23,327 nt of DNA from JASFTV01 sp050050615 (GCA_050050615.1 JASFTV010000009.1:1-23327), one strand, 5' to 3'. Counted from the first letter of the stretch, positions 1-7,976 are shown. The notes: generated from the letters alone by a model not told the origin. A program made the numbers and translations.

Positions 1-72
1 TGCACCCCCACAAAAACGACGCGCCACTCACCCCCGCCCTTCCAGACGGGGCTCTCTGCCGCGGTTTTTGTA
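1..72. repeat. Left copy of ~71-bp direct repeat flanking the vWA operon
   Basis: This segment matches 2560-2631 in the same orientation, with about six mismatches over ~71 bp and no gaps. Both copies begin TGCACCCCCACAAAAACG and end GCCGCGGTTTTTG. The ends CAAAAAC and GTTTTTG form an outer inverted repeat around an inner hairpin with a TTCC loop. The inner stem is imperfect in this copy (CCGCCC/AGACGG). It runs almost to the Shine-Dalgarno of the first gene. It could be a REP/MITE-like hairpin element or the edge of a transferred cassette. No transposase is present. Confidence 0.8.
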
Positions 73-99
73 GAGATTGTGATTCACAAGGAGGCTCTT

Positions 100-1536
100 A
101 TGTCTTTAGCCGAAGTATTGAACATCCTACCTGGCTCCCCGGTAACATCTGGGGTCATTGCGCTCGTGGTTGTCGTGGTTCTGCTTTACCTTGCCAGAGG
201 CCCTGCCCATAAAGCCATCTATTCCCTAACCCGTGGGATTCAGGAGGCCTTTCGTCTGATGGCAGACTCCGTCATGCATGCGGTGGACAGAATAGAAAAG
301 CGCAACAAAGAAGTCCTTCTCACTCTTGGCGCAGAAGCGGCGGAACGGGTGATTGAGCGCGAATTTCAGCGGGTGGAAGCGGTGGTAAAGCGGGACCTGG
401 GTGCATATCCGTCCTTGCACCGCTCAATGGCCGATCTCGTCACCCGAATTGACGAGGATTACAAGGAAAGCGCAGAGGTGCCCCCTCCCCCAGCCGATTG
501 GGTCAAAGCCGTGGATAGTCTGGCTAAGCTGGAGTCAAGAGGGGACAACTGGCTGGGAAATATCTTAACGGAAGTCCATAGAACCGCTGTCACCCAACAC
601 AAAAAAGTCATGGAAGAATACCGCAAGGCGGTCGGTGTGCGCCATGCCCTGCTGGAAAAAATGAGGCCCCACTGGCGAAAGCTCTCACAAGGCCTGGACC
701 AGGTGGGCAAAACCGTCACAGGCTTGCAGGACCGTGCCAAAGTGATCGACGGTCATATAGCCGAATACGAAGAGATCAGGAACAAAACGGACAAGGCCTC
801 AAGAAGGTTGACATCCTCGGCCATGACCCAGTTTTTCATTTCCGCCCTCGTTCTGCTTATTGCCATAGGAGGCGCCATAATCAACTTCAACCTCATCGCC
901 CTGCCCATGTCCGAGATGGTGGGCGGCGGAAGTTACATCGGCAGTTATAGGACCTCTGACATAGCCGCCATGGTCATTATTTTGGTCGAGTTGGCCATGG
1001 GCCTCTATCTCATGGAATCCCTTCGCATTACCCGTCTGTTTCCCATCATTGGACAGATGGATGACAAGATGCGCATTCGAATGATATGGGTGACCTTTAC
1101 CATACTGCTTGTTCTCGCCTGCGTTGAATCCGCCTTGGCTTTCATGCGCGACCGGATTGCTGCGGACATCCAGGCCTTAAGGCAAACCCTTGCCCAGGTG
1201 GAGTCCCCCCATACCTTCAACAGCTGGATTCCAACCATCGGACAGATGGTCATGGGTTTCATTCTGCCTTTTGCTCTCGCCTTTGTGGCCATACCCCTGG
1301 AATCTTTCATACAGTCCTCGCGGACTGTATTGGGTGAAGCAACAGCTGCGATTCTGAGAGGCGTTGCCTTCCTTTTCCGGTTGCTGGGCGACGTTTCAAG
1401 ATATATAGGGGAATTTCTAGTTAATCTATACGACCTCTTGGCCTTTCCACTTCTGTGGGTGGAGAGCTGGCTGCGAAACAGAAAAGAGCAAATGGATATG
1501 GAAGAACCTGAAACGATTATTAGCGAGGAGGTGTGA
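100..1536 (+). CDS. Polytopic membrane protein with cytoplasmic coiled-coil region, unknown function
   Basis: Start chosen at the ATG at 100 because AAGGAGG (88-94) sits 5 nt upstream; an in-frame GTG at 79 has no such site. The protein is 478 residues. A first hydrophobic helix lies at about residues 17-33. It is followed by a ~200-residue charged, helical, coiled-coil-like stretch (about 35-240). Four strong membrane segments follow, near residues 243-268, 288-306, 330-350 and 380-405, and then a hydrophobic amphipathic C-terminal region with an acidic tail. I do not recognise a family. Its stop overlaps the start of the vWA lipoprotein gene by one base (TGATG), so the two are translationally coupled and probably work together at the envelope. 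A sensor, scaffold or stator-like partner for the vWA protein is speculative. Confidence 0.85.
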   Translation: MSLAEVLNILPGSPVTSGVIALVVVVVLLYLARGPAHKAIYSLTRGIQEAFRLMADSVMHAVDRIEKRNKEVLLTLGAEAAERVIEREFQRVEAVVKRDLGAYPSLHRSMADLVTRIDEDYKESAEVPPPPADWVKAVDSLAKLESRGDNWLGNILTEVHRTAVTQHKKVMEEYRKAVGVRHALLEKMRPHWRKLSQGLDQVGKTVTGLQDRAKVIDGHIAEYEEIRNKTDKASRRLTSSAMTQFFISALVLLIAIGGAIINFNLIALPMSEMVGGGSYIGSYRTSDIAAMVIILVELAMGLYLMESLRITRLFPIIGQMDDKMRIRMIWVTFTILLVLACVESALAFMRDRIAADIQALRQTLAQVESPHTFNSWIPTIGQMVMGFILPFALAFVAIPLESFIQSSRTVLGEATAAILRGVAFLFRLLGDVSRYIGEFLVNLYDLLAFPLLWVESWLRNRKEQMDMEEPETIISEEV

Positions 1537-2192
1537 TGTTGAAGAAGCATCTGACTTACATACTAATATCCCTTGTCGTGGTTGTCTGCGCGTGCGCCGA
1601 CACCACGAGTCGTTCAAAAGGAATTTACATGCTCCTGGACAGCTCCGGCACGTATTCGAAGGAGTTGAAAGGGGCGCAGGCGATTATCAACTACCTTCTC
1701 GGCACTCTGGAGCCCGGAGACTCCTTCGGTATCGCCAAGATCGACAGTGCCAGTTTCACTGAAAAAGACATCGTCGCCAAAATGACCTTTGACCAACGTC
1801 CATCGGTCACCAATAAACAGAAGCGCCTGTTCAAACAAAAAGTTGAAACGTTCGTGAGGTCGGTACGAAAGGGAAGCGCCTATACGGACATTACAGGCGG
1901 GATTTTGCAGGCAGCCGAATATCTGAATGAAACGGGAGCAGGGAAAAAATACATCCTCATATTCTCTGATCTGAAAGAGGACCTCAAGAAGGGACACATA
2001 CGTGATTTCGGCATTCAGGTCACCGGTTGCGAGGTGGTGGCACTGAACGTCACAAAACTACGGAGTGACAACATCGATCCCCGGGAATACTACGACAGGG
2101 TCGAAAAGTGGAAAGAGCGGGTTGAAGCGGGAGGCGGTAGTTGGCGGATCATCAACGACCTCAGCCGCCTCGATTCCATATTGGGCGGTTGA
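1536..2192 (+). CDS. vWA-domain lipoprotein-like protein, coupled to the upstream membrane protein
   Basis: The ATG at 1536 overlaps the upstream stop and follows GCGAGGAGGTG; a GTG at 1533 is also in frame. The protein is 218 residues. A hydrophobic signal segment (about 5-20) ends in Val-Cys-Ala-Cys, a plausible lipobox. A von Willebrand factor A fold follows: MIDAS-type Asp35-x-Ser37-x-Thr39 in LLDSSGTYS, a conserved Thr in the loop AYTDITGG (Thr117), and FSDLKED with Asp145. Such domains bind divalent metal and mediate protein contacts. The domain ends near residue 215, so this is almost a bare vWA module. Together with the membrane protein it forms a two-gene unit bracketed by direct repeats. 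Function is unknown; envelope location is inferred. Confidence 0.85.
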   Translation: MLKKHLTYILISLVVVVCACADTTSRSKGIYMLLDSSGTYSKELKGAQAIINYLLGTLEPGDSFGIAKIDSASFTEKDIVAKMTFDQRPSVTNKQKRLFKQKVETFVRSVRKGSAYTDITGGILQAAEYLNETGAGKKYILIFSDLKEDLKKGHIRDFGIQVTGCEVVALNVTKLRSDNIDPREYYDRVEKWKERVEAGGGSWRIINDLSRLDSILGG

Positions 2193-2559
2193 TCCTCCTC
2201 TCCGAACTCCGGAGGACTCTACAAATTTGGGCGCAACAATTTCCCCATGGGCCTCTCAATCGGTCCAACGTCCGGTGATGGACAGCCTGTGGCGCAAACC
2301 CTGCAGCCAATGCAACGTTCCAAATTCACCTCTGGGACATCCTCTTCACCAGAAGTCAAAGCATTCAAGGACATGGATTCATACAGGTTCCGGAAGCCGC
2401 GCAGAGGTCAGCATCCCGTGTAGGCATAAAACCCGAATTAAGAGCCAAGCCGGGCTTGGGTTGAGCGCGAGCTGTCTTCCATATCATGCAGTGACAGGAA
2501 CAGACGGCCAGAGGGTCTAACCCATTTCGCGTTTTGAAAACCGCGAGGGCAAGCCCCCC
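2193..2559. other. Intergenic stretch without a convincing gene
   Basis: This ~370-bp stretch follows the vWA gene. A possible hairpin, with TCCTCC near 2191 and GGAGGA near 2210, lies just after the stop but has no T-run. A perfect CCAAGCC/GGCTTGG inverted repeat occupies 2445-2459. Open frames on both strands cross the region but have no ribosome-binding site and no recognisable product. Confidence 0.5.
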
Positions 2560-2631
2560 TGCACCCCCACAAAAACGGCGCACCATTCACCGCCGTCCTT
2601 CCGGACGGGGCTCTCTGCCGCGGTTTTTGCA
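2560..2631. repeat. Right copy of ~71-bp direct repeat flanking the vWA operon
   Basis: Direct repeat of 1-72, about 91% identical by eye. In this copy the inner hairpin is perfect: CCGTCC-TTCC-GGACGG, enclosed by CAAAAAC at the left and GTTTTTG at the right. It ends 12 bp before the stop codon of the convergent methyltransferase gene, so on the minus strand it could also serve as that gene's 3' hairpin. Confidence 0.8.
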
Positions 2632-2642
2632 GAAAAACGCTC

Positions 2643-3287
2643 TCAGCTTGTCACCCCGTCAGTGCGCAAAACAGCCAAATACTGAATGCGGCCACCAAAA
2701 AAGAAATTTATGATTGGTGGGTAGAGTTTCATGGAATTGATTTCAAGTTCGATCTCAAGACGATGCCGTTCAAACCAGTGTTTCCACTTCTCCAGTGTAT
2801 TGTAATTGTATAAGCAAGGAACGCCATACTGCATGTTTGAAGCCCAGTCCATTATCGAAATCCGTTGCTTGGCGAGAAATCCTTCAACTTTATGATCTTT
2901 GACTATCAGCAGTCGTCTGGCCACGCGTGAGCACTCGTCAATAAGATTGTCCGGATCCCTTGCGTGGTGCAGGACATCAGCTAGGATCACAACATCATAT
3001 GCGTCGTTTGGGTATGGAATCTGTTGACCATCGTAGGACTCGACTACTGTAAACTCTTCACCCCGTCTGATCTTTTCCAACCCCGTTACCTTGACCTGAG
3101 GGGGACAGCTTGGAGACTCAATGATCGACCGTCCTAGGGCTCCAGATCCACAGCCAACATCTAGGACGTGATCACCCGCCTGGAGAAATGACACAATTTC
3201 CTGGTGCAGGCTTCGGACACGGAGCTTATATATTGGTAAATGTAAGTATTTAACCATTAATATGAGTGCATGCTTGACGCGGGCCAT
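2643..3287 (-). CDS. Class I SAM-dependent methyltransferase
   Basis: 214 residues. Motif I is VLDVGCGSGALG (about residues 41-52), the glycine-rich SAM-binding loop. An acidic motif II-like segment (TGLEKI) and a motif-IV-like segment VILADVLHHARDP (about 100-112) follow, typical of Methyltransf_11/UbiE-like enzymes. The substrate cannot be read from sequence. No strong Shine-Dalgarno precedes the ATG at 3287; an internal ATG (VKYLHLPIY) is an alternative start about 11 residues in. The gene is convergent with the vWA unit and is followed immediately by the right direct repeat. It looks more AT-rich than flanking genes, which hints at separate origin. Confidence 0.85.
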   Translation of the reverse strand: MARVKHALILMVKYLHLPIYKLRVRSLHQEIVSFLQAGDHVLDVGCGSGALGRSIIESPSCPPQVKVTGLEKIRRGEEFTVVESYDGQQIPYPNDAYDVVILADVLHHARDPDNLIDECSRVARRLLIVKDHKVEGFLAKQRISIMDWASNMQYGVPCLYNYNTLEKWKHWFERHRLEIELEINSMKLYPPIINFFFGGRIQYLAVLRTDGVTS

Positions 3288-3559
3288 AATGCTATATCAA
3301 AAGGAAAAGTAAACAAGAAAGACGGTGGACAAGCCTACGAAACCTGGGCTCAGCTTTTGATTACTTGTTAAAACCTATGAAAAAGCTTTGGCAAATCAGA
3401 TATTCCGCTTCTGACCAGCGTGTTGATAGCTTACCCTTCTTTTCACTTCTTTTTTTTCCGCCAGTTCTATTGATTTTCGAAGATAAAGGCTGGCTGTAAC
3501 TGAAATTACACCTGCCATAGGGTTATTCTGGTTGATCTGCGAATTGCTTCCATGATGTC
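3288..3559. other. AT-rich spacer, no gene seen
   Basis: About 270 bp between two minus-strand genes. It contains an eight-T run near 3450-3457 and no open frame with a ribosome-binding site. The methyltransferase promoter presumably lies here, but I see no clear -35/-10 pair. Confidence 0.4.
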
Positions 3560-4435
3560 CTAATCTTCCTGCTCAATAGGCTGCCACTCCCAAGCATCCC
3601 CCTTTTGGATGATGTAGCCCAGACCTGGGAAAGGAAAATGAAAGGCATGTACAAGCGTCTTCTCAGCTGCGGCACGGCCAAACAGGCTGTTCTTGGTGGT
3701 CGCAACCTGCTCGGGACTAAGATCCACGGCCGCATACCAGCCCGGCTGCTCCAAATTGATGGGATGAATCGCCGTATCCGAAATGCACAGGAGCTTTTCA
3801 TCGCCTGAGGAAACAGCAAGTGCCATATGGCCAGGCGTATGTCCTGGTGCCGCGATAGCCCGGATACCGGGCACAATATCTTTTTCTTGTTTGATGAGGT
3901 CAAGTTGATTTTGAATTGGCGGCAGATTCTTCCTTGAGGACTCAAGGATAACCTGTTTAATCTGCTCGTCTATCTTCAGTGGCGAGAGGTCGGGCTCTGA
4001 AGTCCAGAAATCCCACTCTTCCTTCCACACCACATAGCGAGCGTTAGGGAACGCTGGATTGCTCTCTTCATCAATGTTTCCGCCAATGTGGTCCGGATGG
4101 CCGTGCGTGAGGATAACTGTATCCACGTCCTCTGGTGAAATCCTTTCGGCTTTTAGGTTGGTCATCAGTTTTCCAGTGGTTGGTACCAAGCTTCCAGCGC
4201 CTGTGTCCACCAATACGATGTGTTGCTCCGTATGAATCACAAGACTAAGATAAGGGCTTATGTATTGTTCCCATTGCGCCAGGTTAAGGTCGTGGTCGCT
4301 CAACACTTCCTCCAGGCGTTCCTTAGCTGCGTTGGCGAAAAAAATCTGGGCAGGGTGGGGATATGCAAAGGTGCCGTCGTTCACGACAATGCATTCAAAT
4401 GTTCCTAACTTGAAACGGTAGCTTTCGCCTCTCAT
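3560..4435 (-). CDS. MBL-fold metallo-hydrolase (lactonase/glyoxalase II-like)
   Basis: 291 residues with a complete metallo-beta-lactamase fold signature. These are DTGAG (78-82), the metal motif THGHPDH (His111, His113, Asp115, His116), GHTPGH (His199), Asp220 in CISDTAIHP, and a last histidine in HAFHFPFPG (about His266). This supports a binuclear metal hydrolase. The architecture is that of AHL-lactonase-like and related MBL hydrolases, but the substrate is not determined. The start is well set: AGAGGAGG lies 6-7 nt before the ATG. It is monocistronic as far as can be seen, with ~270 bp on one side and ~340 bp to the cold-shock gene on the other. Confidence 0.9.
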   Translation of the reverse strand: MRGESYRFKLGTFECIVVNDGTFAYPHPAQIFFANAAKERLEEVLSDHDLNLAQWEQYISPYLSLVIHTEQHIVLVDTGAGSLVPTTGKLMTNLKAERISPEDVDTVILTHGHPDHIGGNIDEESNPAFPNARYVVWKEEWDFWTSEPDLSPLKIDEQIKQVILESSRKNLPPIQNQLDLIKQEKDIVPGIRAIAAPGHTPGHMALAVSSGDEKLLCISDTAIHPINLEQPGWYAAVDLSPEQVATTKNSLFGRAAAEKTLVHAFHFPFPGLGYIIQKGDAWEWQPIEQED

Positions 4436-4776
4436 GGCTGTCCTCCTCTTTAATCCTTGATAGGAATTCCTCCATAAGGGAATATTTCGTCAATCGATAT
4501 CAATACTCGGCAAAAGCGGCGTCAGCATGCCCCTTAAAGTTACTTACCATTACTTTCCCCAAGCTTGAAAGCCAGAGATTGTAGATTTCACAAATTATCC
4601 GTCTATCCTCGGCGGTCCAGGATTCTTATAATCTCTTGCCGCAGTCTATGCCAGGAAATCAGAGGCCCTTGGCAAAGTTTGCATGCGCCAGCATTGAATT
4701 TACGCTCTATAGAAATAGAAAAGGGCACGCCACCATCATTCAATGGAATGCCCTTTCTCCAGCTCAGAACGGTTAC
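4436..4776. other. Spacer holding the cold-shock gene terminator
   Basis: This region separates the cold-shock gene from the MBL-hydrolase start. Apart from the terminator hairpin at 4718-4757 and the hydrolase Shine-Dalgarno, nothing recognisable is seen. Short plus-strand frames here lack ribosome-binding sites. Confidence 0.4.
4718..4757 (-). terminator. Rho-independent-like terminator of the cold-shock gene
   Basis: Read on the minus strand, AAAGGGCA (4756-4749) pairs with TGCCCTTT (4727-4720). An inner CATTC/GAATG hairpin sits in the loop, and the outer stem is followed by a T-rich TTCTATTTCTAT tract. It lies 20 bp downstream of the cold-shock stop codon. Confidence 0.65.
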
Positions 4777-4977
4777 TTAGACTACAGTGACATTTACTGC
4801 GGCGGGGCCTTTTCTCCCTTGCTCTATGTCAAAGGAAACCCTGTCGCCTTCTCTAAGAGACTTGAAGCCGTTCCCACTGATTCCTGAATGGTGAACGAAT
4901 ACATCAGGACCGTCTTCTTGCTCAATGAAGCCGTAGCCTTTGCGGTCATCAAACCACTTCACGGTTCCATTAGCCAT
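4777..4977 (-). CDS. Cold-shock protein, CspA family
   Basis: 66 residues, the normal size for a single cold-shock domain. The sequence opens MANGTVKWFDDRKGYGFIEQ, containing RNP1 (KGYGFIE), and continues with RNP2 (DVFVHHS). The conserved aromatic residues stack on single-stranded RNA or DNA. These proteins act as RNA chaperones or anti-terminators in the cytoplasm. GAAAGGAGG stands 8 nt before the ATG. A sigma70-like promoter about 130 bp upstream implies a ~120-nt 5' leader, as is common for csp genes, and a terminator follows closely, so the gene is a single-gene transcript. Which csp paralogue it is cannot be decided. Confidence 0.95.
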   Translation of the reverse strand: MANGTVKWFDDRKGYGFIEQEDGPDVFVHHSGISGNGFKSLREGDRVSFDIEQGRKGPAAVNVTVV

Positions 4978-5090
4978 AGTGACAACCTCCTTTCAAAAAT
5001 AGACTCTCACGGTTCCAAACTTCAGGTCGCCACTTTTGACAAATGGATCTTACCCTGAAACGAAACCTGAACACCCATAAAGACGTATCT

Positions 5091-5100
5091 TTACCGGTAA
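5091..5100. promoter_or_regulatory. Perfect palindrome at the predicted cold-shock gene start site
   Basis: TTACCGGTAA is a perfect 10-bp palindrome located 6-15 nt downstream of the predicted -10 box, at the expected transcription start. It could be an operator half-site or chance; no protein partner is evident. Confidence 0.3.
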
Positions 5101-5105
5101 TACGG

Positions 5106-5133
5106 ATAATAGCCTATTTCGTGACAAAATCAA
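5106..5133 (-). promoter_or_regulatory. Sigma70-like promoter of the cold-shock gene
   Basis: Minus-strand -35 TTGATT (5133-5128) and -10 TATTAT (5111-5106) are separated by 16 bp. An AT-rich upstream tract (5135-5165) could act as an UP element. Predicted transcription starts near 5098, giving a leader of about 120 nt. Confidence 0.6.
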
Positions 5134-5664
5134 GTTATTATTCATAAAAAATCTATTTTTCATGGGAGAGGATGACTGTGAGACGGCTTGGGAGTCTCTA
5201 GGGTTGATCAAAACAGAAACTGGATAGAAGAGAGAGCCTCACCCCGGTTTGGCTGTTCCTTTGAGTTATGAAAGCATGGCTATAAATAGAATGCTCAGTC
5301 TTTTCAATATATTATCTTGCCTGTTTCACACCCAGGCCAAGGGATAACTTCCGTTCCAGTGCTGAGCGAAGCGAACCGAGATCTGCCAGGGCGGGAGATT
5401 TTATAAGACCTTAAGCAAACTGTCATCGCCCTATTGCTCGAACATTTCGATGATGGATTCCGGAGGTGTGAAGGGTCTGTTTTGAACGTCTGCGGTCGGC
5501 TTGAAAGTCAAATACGCCCGTGCAAAACCGAGCCCCCTCCTTAGAGAAGCATTCTCTTTAATGGCGCCGAGCCAGCCCTTTTCAGCGATCTGCATCACAT
5601 ATGGGAGACTGAGATTAGATAGGACGTGTGACGATGTTCGGGCGGGAGCAAACCAATTACCAGC
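5134..5664. other. Intergenic stretch of ~530 bp without a supported gene
   Basis: This region lies between the cold-shock promoter and the ParB-like gene. It carries only short open frames lacking ribosome-binding sites, for example a ~40-codon minus-strand frame at about 5310-5430. This may be decayed DNA or an unannotated RNA; no homology can be claimed. Confidence 0.4.
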
Positions 5665-6777
5665 TCAGTCGGTTTCATTTTTCTTAATCTTGGACAATCC
5701 CGGGATCAGGGTTTGGGTGCTTATGACACCCGGTATCTGTCTTATTTGATTGTGCACAAATTGCCCGATGACCTCGGCATCCGAAGAAAGCAAATCGCGC
5801 TTCAGGACAATTTTGGCAACAATATCCACATCACCGTGAACAGAATGAATTTCCCTCACTTCCTTCAGGGCGTACAGCTTTTCTATGATTCGATACTCTC
5901 TTTTTGCCGCCACATGCATGAGAACAAACGCGGTTACCTCCCGCTGCATCTCCGGGTATTCCGGCTCCTTTGTATTCGACATTTTCTTTCGAAAATCCTC
6001 CATCTCTTTAGGAATGAGTTTATCAATCCCAGTGCCGTATGTCCTTGTCAGCCCCTTCTCCCATTGGTGAAACGAGATGTAGGCGTAGAGGTCAGCCACG
6101 GTCCTCCTGGCAAAGGGTTCATTGAGACGACCCCTCTGGATAAGGCCGACCAAGGGAAGGTAGATTGTTTTGTACCAGTCCGATGCGGCCCGCTCGAAAG
6201 AAACCGGTTCCCCTTCCTCCTCCAAAAAGACGCGGTGTTGGGAAATCTGATCGAGCAGATGGGCATACTGCCCCAGCTCTGTGAGTTCAATCGCATAGGG
6301 AAGCCCTGTCTGATCATTGAATTGAGCCCTTTCGCGATACAGAACATTCTCCAAGCTCTCTTCCGAGGGGATAAGTTCAATGATGCGCGCGCTGATATCA
6401 CCGTACCCGAGCTCCCTGGCTGCAGCGATCCGGTGGTTGCCGTCCACCACATAGTATTCGTCCTTTATTTGATAGAGTTCGACGGGTCGGAGAGGCTTGC
6501 CCTGCTTCATAGCTTTCTTGATGGCCCCGAGTCTGTCATGAGGCACGTGGTTTTTCAGCCGGAACTTGCTGTCAAAATCGTGATATCGCCCCACACTCCC
6601 CACAATCCGGTCGACCGGGACCGATCGAATGCCTCGGTTACGGTAGTCAAAGGCCTTTTCCTTTTCCTGGCTTTCCTTGAAGGACTTTGCTTGCCCGCCC
6701 TCTTGCCGAAGCCCCTTTGAGATCCCCAACTTATTGAGGAGTCCGCTCATTCTCGATTTCAAAAAGGAAATGGCCAT
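5665..6777 (-). CDS. ParB-N domain protein fused to a C-terminal Lrp/AsnC (RAM)-like domain
   Basis: 370 residues. A ParB/Sulfiredoxin-type N-terminal domain spans about residues 50-135: IRSVPVDRIVG, then a region ending in DGNHRIAAARELG, the phosphate-binding GxxR-like box of this superfamily. A helical middle (about 140-280) is followed by a segment that looks like an Lrp/AsnC ligand-binding (RAM) module, from TAFVLMHVA through the HGDVDIVAKI core to IPGV near the end. It has no obvious helix-turn-helix of classic ParB and no ParA partner, so a role in chromosome partition is not implied. CTP/ATP binding or regulation with small-ligand sensing is inference. The start overlaps the upstream phosphoesterase by 47 bp; an ATG at 6750 (MSGLLNK) is an alternative. 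Confidence 0.75.
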   Translation of the reverse strand: MAISFLKSRMSGLLNKLGISKGLRQEGGQAKSFKESQEKEKAFDYRNRGIRSVPVDRIVGSVGRYHDFDSKFRLKNHVPHDRLGAIKKAMKQGKPLRPVELYQIKDEYYVVDGNHRIAAARELGYGDISARIIELIPSEESLENVLYRERAQFNDQTGLPYAIELTELGQYAHLLDQISQHRVFLEEEGEPVSFERAASDWYKTIYLPLVGLIQRGRLNEPFARRTVADLYAYISFHQWEKGLTRTYGTGIDKLIPKEMEDFRKKMSNTKEPEYPEMQREVTAFVLMHVAAKREYRIIEKLYALKEVREIHSVHGDVDIVAKIVLKRDLLSSDAEVIGQFVHNQIRQIPGVISTQTLIPGLSKIKKNETD

Positions 6778-7342
6778 AGCTGTTTACAACTCTGGTTTTG
6801 TCTACAACCGTTATACGCTCTGAAGGATCAGAGTAGGCGGCATGAATGTGCCCGTGAATGAAGTATCTCGGGGAGTACTTGTCAATGAGCCACCGGAAGA
6901 TTGTGAACCCTCTGTGACATCGATCCTCCGCGTCATGAATGTGCCTCGGTGGCGCATGGCTAATGACGATGTCCACGCCGCCACGCCGTCGAATGGTCGC
7001 ACGAAGTTGCCGTACTTTTTTGCGCATCTCTTCTTCCGTGTACTGATATGGGCCCCCGCTGTACCAGCGAGACCCCTCCAGCCCAAGAATATTGAGACCG
7101 TTGAAGTTGACGAGCTTGCCGTTCAGGTTTAAACACCCACCGGGAGACTTTGAATCGTATCGAATGTCATGGTTCCCCCGCACGTAGTACAGTGGCGCAT
7201 CCAACCTGTGGGCGAGAAAAGACAAGTATTCGGGTGGGAGATCACCACAGGATAAGATCAAGCCCACGCCTGAGAAGCGCTCAGCATCGAACCGATTATA
7301 CAGTGCGGGCTCGATGCAGTCTGAAACAGTCAAAACTTTCAT
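6731..7342 (-). CDS. Calcineurin-like metallophosphoesterase
   Basis: 203 residues with the five-motif phosphoesterase layout. These are VSDCIEP (Asp8, where many relatives have DxH, so the His position is Cys/Ile here), SCGDL (Asp34), RGNHD (Asn57, His58), ISHAPP (His129) and HGHIH (His163-His167). This supports a dinuclear metal phosphatase or phosphodiesterase, probably cytoplasmic, with unknown substrate. AGAAGAGAT precedes the ATG. It is first in a two-gene unit; the ParB-like gene starts inside its 3' end, so the products are probably co-expressed and may share a pathway. Confidence 0.85.
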   Translation of the reverse strand: MKVLTVSDCIEPALYNRFDAERFSGVGLILSCGDLPPEYLSFLAHRLDAPLYYVRGNHDIRYDSKSPGGCLNLNGKLVNFNGLNILGLEGSRWYSGGPYQYTEEEMRKKVRQLRATIRRRGGVDIVISHAPPRHIHDAEDRCHRGFTIFRWLIDKYSPRYFIHGHIHAAYSDPSERITVVDKTRVVNSYGHFLFEIENERTPQ

Positions 7343-7433
7343 TTATCTCTTCTGGTTGTCTGAAAACTTATTTCATTGGCATTCAAGACTCTCCTCCCCC
7401 AGAGCGGGAGGCATCAGGTAGCCTCCGAGGGCG

Positions 7434-7524
7434 GCTCAGGGACGAAGCCTTTTTTGAAGTGACTCTTGGGAGGGTGCGCTCTTTTCGTCGCTTAGCTCCG
7501 GGGGAACCCACAGCCCCGAGCTAA
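7434..7524. repeat. Half copy of the MITE-like repeat, with terminator-like hairpin
   Basis: Positions 7444-7513 align with 10674-10744 (~75% identity by eye, one gap). Shared blocks include GAAG-CTTTT, AGTGACT, GGGAGGG, CTTTTCG and GGGGGAA. The right edge forms TTAGCTC (7492-7498) / GAGCTAA (7518-7524). That hairpin overlaps the stop codon of the minus-strand DUF151 gene, so the element may supply its 3' end structure. Only one arm of the larger element is present. Confidence 0.65.
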
Positions 7525-7976
7525 AATTTCACGGTTTTTACAAGTCCCTCATATTCCTTGATCTCTTCCTGTGTCAGCTGCCGGCGGAACAATTTATCGC
7601 TTACCGCAATGGGGACCTTTTTGTTCAAGGCGAGCGCTACCCCGTCACTGGGGCGACTGTCCACAGCGTGCTCTGTGCCGTTGGCACGGAAGATTACATT
7701 GGCATAATAGGTATCCTCACGCATGTCGGAAATCTCCACGCGCAGGAATTCGATTTCAAGCTTTTCCATGATACGCAGATAGAGATCATGCGTTAGTGGG
7801 CGTCTCGGTTCCACCAGGCCTTTTTCTTTCGCTATAGCCGCAAATTCTGCGTCACCCACGAACATCATGAAATAGCGCTCAGCCTTCTCCTCTTCCTTGA
7901 GAATGATCATATTCCCTCGATTCGGGTCTGACTCAAGATGGACCACCTCAACATTAACCATTTCTTTGTCGGTCAT
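7521..7976 (-). CDS. DUF151 / bifunctional nuclease (BFN)-domain protein
   Basis: 151 residues from the ATG at 7976, chosen because CAGGAG lies 7 nt upstream; an upstream ATG at 7997 would add seven residues. The BFN fold is shown by EPRRPLTHDLY, the RVEISDMREDTYYANVIF strand pair, and the DSRPSDGVALAL signature. Family members have been reported with DNase/RNase activity, and some link to stress responses; the role here is not shown. It follows the Lon-like protease gene by ~70 bp on the same strand, so the two probably share a transcript. A second BFN protein is at 20551-21378. Confidence 0.9.
   Translation of the reverse strand: MTDKEMVNVEVVHLESDPNRGNMIILKEEEKAERYFMMFVGDAEFAAIAKEKGLVEPRRPLTHDLYLRIMEKLEIEFLRVEISDMREDTYYANVIFRANGTEHAVDSRPSDGVALALNKKVPIAVSDKLFRRQLTQEEIKEYEGLVKTVKF

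Noticed and set aside
2065..2520. Plus-strand frame of 151 codons after the vWA gene
   Set aside because: Overlaps the vWA gene out of frame by 128 bp; the translation is Ser/Pro/His-rich without domain signals.
5713..6720. Long plus-strand open frame (335 codons)
   Set aside because: Antisense shadow of the ParB-like gene, whose minus-strand translation has clear domains; no ribosome-binding site on the plus strand.
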